Origin: Bagarius yarrelli
Lineage: Eukaryota; Chordata; Actinopteri; Siluriformes; Sisoridae
DNA length: 64,000 bases
NCBI GenBank assembly: GCA_005784505.1
Contig: VCAZ01000037.1
Coordinates: forward strand, 3,081,101-3,145,100
Direction: 5' to 3'
Every line of letters begins with the position of its first letter. The stretch's first letter is position 1. A program made the translations under genes and the position numbers. Positions 17,264 to 29,870 of this stretch are shown piece by piece. Under the pieces are notes generated by a model. The model saw only the letters and a program-made list of their open reading frames with translations, ran no database searches and had not been told where the DNA came from.

Positions 17264-19834
17264 GAAAGGCTAATTACCAATTATAACTAATTATACTTAT
17301 TATTGTGCTTTTTCTTGATTTAAAAAAAAAAAACCTGTCAGCTTGGCTAAGGCTAACAGGTTAGCGTTAGCAGTGAAGATACTAAAAAGAAATAAGATGA
17401 CTTAAAATTCCTCACAAAAACATAAAACTGCTGTCTGACTCGCTCATCCCGGGTAACTGGATAGCAAAAAAGCGTTGAAAGCAATACTTTGTACAACATG
17501 AGGTAAAAAAAAAGAAAAGAAACATTAGCATCGTCTACCAACGTGAGGTAAAACCTGCTGTGAAGCATAGAGCATCAACCAAAAAGGAAAAAATAAATAA
17601 ATTTAAGTAATAACTTCTTGAGGTAAATTATATTACAAAATTAGCATAATATAACAACCTAAACAGTAAAATAACAACCTTCAAATTCAACAACCTGACA
17701 AAAATTATGCACAAAATTATTACAATCTAAAAGTGTGAGGTAAAAAATAAAATAGATTTAATCAAACAATCTGAGGTTAAAATCACAAAATTATTATTAA
17801 TTAAAGTTATCTAAAATTATGAAGTTAAAAAAACCCCATAAACGCATGATCCAACAATTTTTTTTTTTTTTTACAAAATTACCATAATCTAACAACCTGA
17901 GGTAAAAAATATGCACAAAATTAGCATTATCTAACAACCCAAGGTAAAAACAGATAAAAGCAGCATAATCCAACAAGTTAAAAAAAAATACATAATAAGC
18001 ATAATCTAAAAACATGAGGTAAAATCTGAGGTAAATCAACACAATCTAATAACCCAAAGTATAAAATAGTTATCAAATTGCATAATATAACAACCTGAGG
18101 TAATTACAATGCAAAATGAGCATATTCTAATATTGTAAGGGGAAAACTGGAGTAAAGCAAAACAAAAAATATAGAATAATCCAACAACCTGAGGTAAAAA
18201 TATGCACTGAAAATATGCACTCTGAATAATCCAACAACCTGAGGTAAAAATATGCACAAAAATACTGAATAATCCAACAACCTGAGGTAAAATATGCATG
18301 AAAATATTGAATAATCTAACAACCTGAGGTAAAAATATTGCACGAAAATATTGAATAATCTAACAACCTGAGGTAAAAATATGCACAAAAATATTGAATA
18401 ATCCAACAACCTGAGGTAAAAATATGCACAAAAATATTGAATAATCTAACAACCTGAGGTAAAATAGGCAAAAATACGAATATCCAACAACCTGAGGTAA
18501 AAATATGCACGAATATTGATAATCAACACCTGAGTAAAATATGCATGAAAAATATTGAATAATCCAACAACCTGAGGTAAAAATATGCACAAAAATATTG
18601 AATAATCCAACAACCTGAGGTAAAAATATGCACGAAAATATTGAATAATCTAACAACCTGAGGTAAAAATATGCACAAAAATACTGAATAATCCAACAAC
18701 CTGAGGTAAAAATATGCACGAAAATATTGAATAATCTAACAACCTGAGGTAAAAATATGCACGAAAATATTGAATAATCCAACAACCTGAGGTAAAAATA
18801 TGCACGAAAATATTGATAATCCAACAACCTGAGGTAAAAATATGCACGAAAATATTGAATAATCTAACAACCTGAAGGTAAAAATATGCACAAAAATAAT
18901 TGAATAATCCAACAACTTGAGGTAAAAAAATATGCACGAAAATACTGAATAATCCAACAACCTGAGGTAAAAATATGCACAAAAATATTGAATAATCTAA
19001 CAACCTGAGGTAAAAATATGCACAAAAATATTGAATAATCCAACAACCTGAGGTAAAAATATGCACAAAAATATTGAATAATTTAACAACCTGAGGTAAA
19101 ACTTGAGATAAAGCGAAACAATCCCACAACCTGAAGATTAAAATAAAATAATTGCATAATCTTAAAATCTGAGGTAAATTACAATACATAGTGCGGTAAA
19201 ACAGGAAATAAAGCAAATCAACACAATTATCATAATTAATAACCTGAGGTAAAAAACACACATATTTAACACAATTTAAGAATCAGGGAAAACATTGATT
19301 AAACTGAGGTAAAAAAAATGAACATAATCCAACAACCTGAGGTGAAATAGAAGGCAGCACTAATCAGACAAACTTGGGTAGAATATGAGATAAAGGACAG
19401 TTGTGTAATGGAAAAAACAGACACACACTTAAAAAGACAGTAAGAAAGACAGAGAAAGAGAGAAAGAAAGAAAGAGAGAAAGAGATAGATAGATAGAAAG
19501 AGAAAGAAAGAGAGAGAGAAAGAGAGAGAGAGATAGATAGACAGAGAAAGAAAGAGAGAGAGAGAAAGAGAGAAAGAGGGAAAGAGAGAGCCGGAGATAG
19601 AGAGAGAAAAAGAGAGAGAGAGGCAGAGAGAGGAAGAGAGACAGAAAGAAAAAAAGAGAAAGAGAAGCAGAGAGAGAGGAAGAGAGACCGAGACAGACAG
19701 AGATGGGGGGGGGGTTGAGGGAAAAGAATAGTTTATAAACTCACTCCCTGTGTTCTGTCTGTGTGTGTAACTCGCATGTGGAAATAAAGTCGTACTCGAA
19801 CAATATCATGCTACAGCTGCGTTTTCCTGACACT

Positions 19835-19866
<32 letters not shown>

Positions 19867-20011
19867 ACACTCTAAATCAGGGTGTTTTTCATTCCTGTCT
19901 CTCTGCTGTTTCACTGTAAAGCTCCAAAACAACTCCCCTTAAACCCTGTATGTAGTTTGCTCATCTCTCCCTTCACTCTTTATTTATCTCCTGTTTCTTT
20001 TTTATCATCGG

Positions 20012-20052
<41 letters not shown>

Positions 20053-23000
20053 TTCTCTTTCCATTTTTTTTCTCTCTTTTAAAGTTTAATCAGGGTGGAG
20101 CGTCTTGGCATCAAATATGAAAAATGAGAGATTTGGAGAAATAAGAGTGAAAACAAATTCTGCTAATCATCTGCACACTTCAGTTCAATCCTTCACGAGA
20201 ATTCCAACTGTAACCTGAATGATAATGAAAAATCCGTATCCATCCTGCTAGCTTGAAAAAGTAAATATTTTTCATGAGACATCTGTTGTTATTCAGCTCA
20301 CATTAGCTTTTCTCCCAATACGCTAACGTTCCAGCTTTTATATCTCGCTCTATGCTGTAAAGTTCTTCAGTTTGACCTTCACTTTCCTCGTCTCTTATTT
20401 CTTGTCATGAAAGAATTTTCAGCTATGACTTGGATTTTTTCTTACTTTCCTTTTTAATTTCCTGGTTTTTTTTTTTACCTTTTGTGCATTTTATCCACTG
20501 TTATGCCGTTTGCAGGTTTCTCTGGCCTTAAATCACTCGAGGGTCTCGTTAGCGATCAGATGTTTTTTGCACTCCTTCCCACAGAGTAACAATTCAGCAT
20601 TATCTCATCCATCAGTATATTTCCAGCCAGATCTGGACCATAGGCTCATCTCTTTCCTCAAGGATACCACATGAGTCAAACAAGCATGCCTGGGACATGA
20701 CGTATATTGCTTACGTTACTGCGTGATTTCTTGCTTTTGCTATTGGAGAGAAGAGTTATCTAAGAACATGGCCAGAAACCAGCCTCTGAGAATCACACAC
20801 TAGATTAGCTTTGACTAAGATTATAACAGAATCATGGACCATAACTCAGAAGCCTTGTGAAAACTTCAAACAGGGCAGGGATGCTTTCTTGCCTAGAAGG
20901 TCTAAAGCAAGGGTGTCCAAACTCTGTCCTGGAGTGCCGGTGTCCTTAGGAGTTTAGCTCCAACTTGCCTTAACACACTTACCTTTAAGTTTCAAGTAAA
21001 CCTAGCAACACCTTAATAAGTTGGTTCAGGTGTGTTTGATTAGGGTTGGAGCTAAACTCTGCAGGACACCGGCCTTCCAGGACCAGGTTTGGACACCACT
21101 GGTCTAAAGGAAAGTAAAATATGAGTCAAATAGTCAACCATCAATGTAAGCAGGCTGTCAGCCTGACATTTGCAGTAAACCTATCAGCCGGTGAGTAAAC
21201 ACACCGTCTATTAACCAATATTTTTTTAAGTTATATTTTGAAAATTTTAGGAATATATCCAATCTGTAGTTCAAATCATTCCTCATTCTATAGTTCCTTG
21301 TTAATAATTATATATTAATCATTAATAAAAAAGTTCCTCATTCATATCCTATAGTTCCTCGTCTTAGTCTCGCCCTTAAACAAATCTCCCAAATGTCTTT
21401 TACACAGTCTATACCGTAAACCTCGCATACGTTGATGAATCCAGCATTTAATCGATACTGATTTAGTATTATCTTAGTATTTAGTGTATTGTTGATGGTC
21501 TCTATAATTGTTATGTGATAATGGTGGTATGAAGAGGTGGATTAGTTGAGTAAATCCCCACTGAAGGACCAGCTACCAAATGCACCGCCCGCCACTGTTA
21601 ACAACATATAGTTCCACTTTTTAACCTATAATTCTTTATTAACCACAACCTGTAGTTTCTCATCGGTCATACACACCTTATCTAAAAATTATCAATAACA
21701 TTGAAAAATTCAATATTAGGACTGATGAATTTTTACTCTAAAACCATGGATTAAGACGAGAGTCAGAAATCGTTGTTGTTCAGTAGCTTTATGTTAAAAA
21801 CGCTTTCGTTTGAGAGTGTTTCAGCATAAAAGAATGCCAAAAACTTCCTGGGCTGAAAGCCAAACACTCTGGTCGGAATGTGGATTAAACCAATCTCTAA
21901 AGCTGTTTATCACAGTTGATGTGTTTACATAAAAACAGACACATGATAATAAAGTTCTGGAAATAAACATGGTTGATTCTAAGTGGTGACAGTAATGTCC
22001 TCTCAATACTAACAGATGTCTGAAACAATATGGCCGCCACATGCAAATTGATTTTAAACACAAAATGATAGGAACGACCGGAAAGGGTCACATAAAACTT
22101 CTTTTCTACCAGAAGGTCTGTAAGGTTCGGATCACGGTCATTACTAGGGGATGGAGGTAAATTCAAACAGCTGTTTCTCAGGAAATCAAGTCAGATCAAA
22201 TTCAAACTAGAAAAACATGGCCGCCATCATCCAGGTAGCCTAAAATCATTCACACATGATGTCAAACCAGGTGCAGCTTGAAGAAAAGCGTTTTCTGCCC
22301 TATTCTGTATATCTTTACACTGTGATTGACAGCAGAATGAGTGTTTTCCACCCCTTTCCACCTGGAGGTCACTGTCAGTTTTAAATCTGGAACACGATAT
22401 GTTATAAATAAATTTAACCGTGTTAGCATGTTTGCTATTATATATATTTTGTAACAACCCACATTGACCAGGACACATTAATAAGTTCCTGGTAATGAAT
22501 GTCTAGAAAGCTTCCTATCTGAACACCTGTATTTGATAAAATACATGAGTTCGGAGCTACTCTGAACTCATAGCAGAGGAATAAACACACACTTCTCTGT
22601 TCATTCATCTTTAAATCATGTAGTTTTATGATCGGATTTTTATAAAAGCCACATTATCTGTCTTTGGTCTAACAAAAATTACCTAAGCTAAAACAGAGTT
22701 TCGCTTTATGAAACTTGCATCAATATGAAAACGTCTATTGACTTCAGGATTAATTATATAGGTTGGGATTTTTAAATAAAAAGTACAATTAAACAGTAAA
22801 TTGTTTAAGAATTAACCTACAAAAATGTGTGTCCAAAAATCTTGTGTCAATTCTGTTACCGTCACATACTTTGCCTATAAATTCTCTTCAATAAGGAAAT
22901 GATGTCATTTTTCCTCAATGATAAGATGTGAAAGGCTTTTTTTTTTTTCGGTAACAAAGGCGTAGCCGAGGGTTTTCGCGCCCCTCTCCTGGCCCCCTCG

Positions 23001-26000
23001 TGCGACAAGGTGTGAGTCATAAGAGGGTCCGTTCCAGGGTGCTTTCCAGGAAAGTTTTGACTTTGAGAACATGAAAACCTGCATTTCATGAAGAGGATAT
23101 AATTAAGGCAACAATGGAACTTTAAAGATAAAATTAGGAAAAACATTTCATTCTAAAATTTATTCGTAATTATGTACTATTAATTTGGTGCCCGCAGATG
23201 CTGTCCCCGGGGACAGATGTCTCACCTTGCCCCCCTCCAGCTACACCACTGTTTGGCAACCACTGAATTGTTAAAATTAAATGTTTTTCATAACATACCA
23301 AAGTTTTTTTTCTTAACTTTATAAAATGCTAAATGTATCTGCAATTATAGAATTACTCATTCGATTTATAATATAATGTTCAATAAAAATAAAGATTGGC
23401 TTTTAAATGCCAACCTTTATCTCTTTTGACCCATTATCAACTATCTAACTTTCGTTTTCTTTTTCAATTTAAAGTAACGCATGCCTGTAATGCCAAACTA
23501 GTTTGACTACATTATTTACATTTTCTAAAATAAAGTAAAGCCGGGTATAAAAGCGAACTTCACAACTCCATTTGAACTCATCAGCTAATCCGGTAAGTAA
23601 CTTCAACGTGTTTTCTCTTGTTTTTTTGCTGATCAGTTACTGTTATAGTATATGAAGAACAGTAGCTGCACTTCTCCAACCTTTCAAAAGCTTTAAGAAA
23701 TTTACACATGTGGTTCTTCAAATCAAAATGTCTACCATAGATTAGTCCTAAATACACAATCGTTTCACCAGGTGCTGAGGGCCATCCCAGTGAGCAGGCT
23801 GTAACTAAAGGCATTTAAACCAAAGGCATCTGCTGGTAAGTAACTTCACACGTTTATTTATTAATATTCTGAATTGTGGGGAAGTGGTAGCCCAGTGGTT
23901 TAGGTGTTGGACTGCTGATCGGACGAAAGATCATCAGTTTAATTCTCAGCACCAACAACCTGCCACTGCAGGGCCCCTGGACAAGACCTTTATCTGTGCG
24001 GATAAAAGAATGAAATAAATGTAAGTCGCTATAGATAAGCCGTATTCCAGAAATGTAGATGTAAAAGAACATTTCTGGCAATATAATGTAGTTAAATTAA
24101 CTACTTAAGTACTTCGGCATTGATAATGCATATTTAATAACAACCTGTCGTTCATTATTAGTCTAATTAAGGTAGTCATTTTAAGCAGTTTGTACTCTGA
24201 AACCCTATTAAGAGTACTTAATAATCCTGAATTCTAAATTCTTTTCATTTAAGCATTTTCCCTTTTTACTTAAATGCAAGTTCCGTTAAAATAAACCAAA
24301 GGAAAAAAAGTTATCCTTCATAAAAATCTGTTTTCAGGTTAATTTTTCCATGAGTTCGAGATTCGAAGGCCATCGATTTTGGATTATGTACCATGGAACA
24401 AGACTGTCTGCAGCACAGGCAATCATAAGAGATGGTTTCAGACGGTCCACTGACGGGATGCTGGGGCCAGGCGTCTACCTGAGTAGAAGTGTAGAAAAAG
24501 TTCGGCGGTACCCCCTGGATGCACAACCAGGAGAGAGGCTGGCTATCTTGGAGGTAAGGGTGGAAGTGGGGTTGGTAATAAGGATCGATTATCAGGGACA
24601 TCCTCTACAGAAAATATGGCACCAGCACGGCTACAGCACGGCGTGGGTACCGCCCAACTGCCTCATGGTGGACAGCAATCTAGAGGAAAACTGCGTCTGG
24701 GATCCGGCTCGAATAGAAGTGCTGCAGATGTGGGAATTTCAAAGATGAAAATGAATGGACTTGAATGGAAGAGAATTAAAAACCAGAGTTTCTTTTAGAA
24801 CTCTGATGTCAATGTAACGAAAACTGATACATTTTTATTGCTTTTCAATAATTGAAAATGGGACTTCTGTCAATTTGTCATGAATAAAGTTGAAGTCGTT
24901 TCTACTTTCTGTCTAATAAAAGTGCAAAAAGTGGTGGAAGAAATGGTGTGAAACCTGTGTGAAATACGCTTGGAAGGTCGTTATCTGATACAACATCTTC
25001 AACGAGGAAATGACACGCTTGATATTCATTCCTGAAATTCCACAATAGAAATGTGTTCCTGTAAGAAACTTGAGGTTGTTAGTATTAAAATGATTGTTAA
25101 ACAGGAAGAACAACTTAACCTCAATATGCACTTTTGCGCCTCAACTACTCGACACCTTCTGACCAATCAGATTCAAGAATTAACATCAAGAATTGCTAGT
25201 ATTTTATTTTTTCGAAGGTCTTAAAACAAGTTTGTTACTTTCCAGAAAATATCAAAAAATGGACAGCAAAACCTAACAAATCTACAAATATTCACAGTTC
25301 TGACTGATCTGTTTTATTGGGCGTGGCCGAACATTCCCATAAGCACAACTGATTGACAGACTTCGCCTACGGGAATCATAAATGTTTATCATTCCCACAG
25401 TTACCCCTAAGGTATGTTTGCTAGGTTTCAATAGCTAGGTCAGCTTTTTCATTCTCTCTTAGTTTTCAACTGCTAAACTGATGTTAAATCTTGAACTAGC
25501 TTTTGCCGAATATGGTAAACTCCTTGTGATTGCCTGACCTTGCTATGCTGCAATGTTGGTTTCATTTTCTGTCTGAAGTCGTCTTGGGGAGGTGCAAAGA
25601 GATAAGATTTTAAATGTTGTGCCCAGAAAAGTGCAAAAAAAAAAATTAAATAGCTGGCATGATATCAAAAATAAAGAGGCCATCAAACAAACAACAAGAG
25701 TTATGATAACATTCTAAGCTGGGAAGTGTAAAACAAGGTGAAAGAATTGCTCAGTATTAAGGATCAAGTTTGGTATGAAAAGGAGGTGAGAATTCCAAGT
25801 AAAACCTCAAACTGTTGAGTAACAGCCTTTCATTTTTGCCAGCTTGTTTTGTTTTGCTTTTGGTACGGCGGATGTGGAGAACCAATCAAACGTAGTAGCT
25901 GGTTAGTAAGTCTAAAGCAGTTTAATGTGTTCAATCAAAAACAGCATCACCATGTAGATGCCATGGGAATTTTCCGGTTGAAGTTCGAATGATTTGTGGA

Positions 26001-27833
26001 CTTACATAACAGATGACTTTTCCATTGTGGAACAGAGGCTTCAGTTCAATCTATAATACCTAATAGTAAGTTATGATGAACAATAGCTTTGGGAATTTTG
26101 ACAGAACAGTCTGGGATTTTTTTCAGTCCTGGTTCATGGGACATTCACCTGGTTCAAGCGCACATAATTGGCATCAAACTTGACTTGAATTATTATACTT
26201 GTTTTCAGTTTTAAGGTTTTAGGTTCCCCCTTTGAATTTCTTCATGGACACGGAGTTTGAGAGTGACCTCACATTCTTGGAAGAATTCGGATCCTACATC
26301 ATCTACCACAGGACAACTTTGGAAGCTGCTAAGCGAATCAAACGCTACAGTTTTAAACACTCTGCTGCCAGGTTTTTGTGTCCTGGCGTCTAGAGGAACA
26401 AAAGTGAAGATAAAGCTTGGTTTTACCCTTTTAGGTGACTACTCTGAAACTGAAGGTACAAGAAGGAAAGGTGAAACGCATTGACAGGCTTGGACCTTCT
26501 CTACAGAAGACATAACTGGAGCACAGCTACTAGCTTTGTTAGTTACATGACTACCTCGGTTATAATCGTTAACTAGCAGATCACCAGAAGGCAAACATAC
26601 GTTTACAAAACTGTACAAAACTCACCTATAAAGCTAATGATCCATAAAATTGAAGTCCAGAACCATGAATATGTTGATAAACATCCATGAACGTTAAAGG
26701 AGCTGAGTTTAGAATGTGAGTCTGAATCCTGACATCCATGCTAACATCCACGCAAATGCTACGCAAAAATACTAAACCAAAATGAACTTCATATGGACTG
26801 CTGTCAGAAAATGCAAATGAGTGTTTCATCTGACAGCCAATGAACTTCTGAAGAGACTAATACACATTATTCATGGGAATGTGTTGACCTCTCGAGTACA
26901 GAGTCTTTAGGTCATGATGGATAGATAGTAGGAACATTTGGAGATTTATAGTAGGGTAAATAAAGATATGAGTGGATTAATGAAAAAATAAATGAGGAAA
27001 CACAGATGGATGGGTGAATAAATAAATAAACGGATTGATAAATAAATGGAGGGAGAGATAGAGGAAGCGATCTTTGGAGCGACTCAAACAGAAACAATAA
27101 ATAAATGTCAGGAAAACAAGTGGAAGAAAAGACAAAGTGGTGGAGAGATATACGCCCATTCATCTTCTTTCCTCAGTTCCTTTGATCTTTTCTAAACATC
27201 TTCAGTCTTTCAGCTTTTCATCACGACAATGTGACCCATTATCTCAACCTCTCACTCTCTCTGCCTCGCTGTTGTTCATGTCCTGACTTCTGTGTGTGTG
27301 TGTGTGTGTGTGTGTCTAACCTTCAGTAAAAGGCTCCCAGTCGTAAACTCGGCCCATGAACTCGTTACTGTTGAAGGCAGCGCACTGCTCGGCTCGGGGG
27401 TCCACCTGGTAAGCGGGACAGGCCTACAGACAAAAAACTCCAATTATAATACATCTAATTATAATTTCTACAAGACTACAACATAGCCACACCCTTATCA
27501 GGCTGAAGAGAGAGAGAGAGCGAGAGAGAGAGAGGCAGAGAGAGAAGTGATAAAATAGAGTAGGAAGAAATGAAAAGAGAAAGAGAGACACAAAGAGAAA
27601 ATACAACAGACTAAAAAGGAGACAGAGAACGGCAAACACATATTTACAGAAAGACAGACTGACAGACAGACAGACAAAGGTGAGAGACAAAACAACAGAG
27701 AATCACAGAAGGAAAGATACACAGAGACAGAGACATAGAGGCATAGAGAGAGAGACAGGCAGCAAAACAGAGGCATTTAGTTACAGTGTGAGTTGTGCGG
27801 TAGTCACCATATGGAAGCAATATAAACCTGGAA

Positions 27834-27920
<87 letters not shown>

Positions 27921-28117
27921 CAAAGAGAACCCGTGCTTTGGCAATACAAATGTACGTATTTGTCATGCTAATAAAGCAATCTTTGAATCTTTGAATCTTG
28001 AGAGAGAGAAAACGGGAGAGAGAGGGAAAGAGTGAGAGGGAAAGGGTGAGAGAGAGAGAGAGAGAGAGGGAGAGGAAGAGCAAAAGAAAGAGCAAAAGAA
28101 AGAGCAGAAGAAAGAGC

Positions 28118-28185
<68 letters not shown>

Positions 28186-28818
28186 AAAAAAGAGATAGGG
28201 AAAGGGTGAGAGAAAAAAGAGAGAGAGATAGGTAGAGAGAAAGAAAGAGATAGAGACAGACAGACAGGGTGTGTGTGTGTGTAAAAGAGAGAGAAAGAGA
28301 CAGAAAAAGAAAAAGAGACAGAAAGAGACAGAATGAACGAGTGACAGGTGGAAAAGGGACTTGAGAGACTTGAGATAAAACTTGAAGCCAAGAATGTGAC
28401 ATACAACAGATGAATAAAGGAATGTTTTAGAACGGAAAGTGCGCGCACACACACACCACACACTCAACCAGACAGGAAGATGTCTCCAAGGAGTCGTAGA
28501 TAAATACAGACTTAATAACTAAAGAAATTTATTGAAATTGTCTGGTATTGGGTGAGCGAGAGCCCCCGAAGGAGTTTTCACACTACGTTTATGGAAATGT
28601 TATGCAAATTTATGATTTGCATATATATATATCAGGCAGCAGGTCTTACAGTATGAGCATGTGCTAATCTCGCTAGCCTACACAAGGCTATGTTCCAAAC
28701 CGCATACCAATGTTATACATAATGTGGTAGACCAGCTATGCAAAATTGTGGTGTCTTATTATTTAGCACACTATCTAGTTCAGTACCGCGCGGTTTGGGA
28801 CGTAGCCATGGGCAGACT

Positions 28819-28852
<34 letters not shown>

Positions 28853-29836
28853 TCTGTTTAGCAAGCAATATTGTAAACGTTTAGCAGTCTGAAAGGATTC
28901 TCCATGTGGCTGTGCCCCAAACCGCAAACTTTCACACTACACAGTATGACTTACCAGTACACAGCTAGTGCAGATACCACAACGATTAAAATATATATAT
29001 AAAAAAAAAAATATTCAACTTCATTGTGCAAGGTACGTGTACAGAGCCAATGAAATGCATTTTTCGCATATCCCATCTTAGTAAGTTGGGGTCAGAGCGC
29101 AGGGTCAGCTATGATACAGCGCCCCTGGAGCAGGAAGGGTTAAGGGTCTTGCTCAAGGACCCAACAGTGGTTGACTTGCCAGAGGTGGGGCTTGAACCCA
29201 GGTGAACCCAGGTGTTTCTGGTCTTCAGATCAACAACACAGCACCTTAACCATTTGAGCCACCCTGCCCCTGTCTAGCTGTCTAGCTAACGATTATATTT
29301 TTTATTGTATATTTATATACTCAGTTTTATTTTTTTACTACAGCTTTAATCGCATTGGTTTGTGACACAGCTGTTGTCATGGTAACCACGGTTTAATATC
29401 AGTGATTTACCACGATGGTAATGGGACACATCCCATAACGCTTTATTTTAATTTTCTGTTTGATATTCATGAAAGGGTGCCAATAATTATGGCGCTTATG
29501 TTGATTATGTAATCCTCTTTGCTAGATAGACACTAACACAGGTGGGACACCTGCTGCAAATATACACCTGCTCCACACACATACACGGACAAGAACCGAC
29601 GACACAATCAGCTCACTTACATACTCAGTGTGTGAGCAAGGGGGTAGGGTTCACACACACACACACACGCACACACACACATGCAACTACAGGACTAGAT
29701 GTTTATTGAGTGCATGTGCTGAAACTTGTGATGACTAAAACCCAGCTGTCTCTCTCTCTCTCTAACACACACACACACACACCGCAGTGGGCGTCAGTTT
29801 ATGCTAAGTTGAAATTTTTACAGCGATCATTAATAG

Positions 29837-29870
<34 letters not shown>

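Noticed and set aside
18104..19261. Minus-strand frames of 100-203 codons ([15 protein letters not shown])
   Set aside because: The 43-bp unit has no minus-strand stop and is not a multiple of three, so all registers stay open; no start context, splice context or known domain.
24311..24601. Minus-strand 96-codon frame opposite gig2
   Set aside because: It is the antisense shadow of the Gig2 coding exon.
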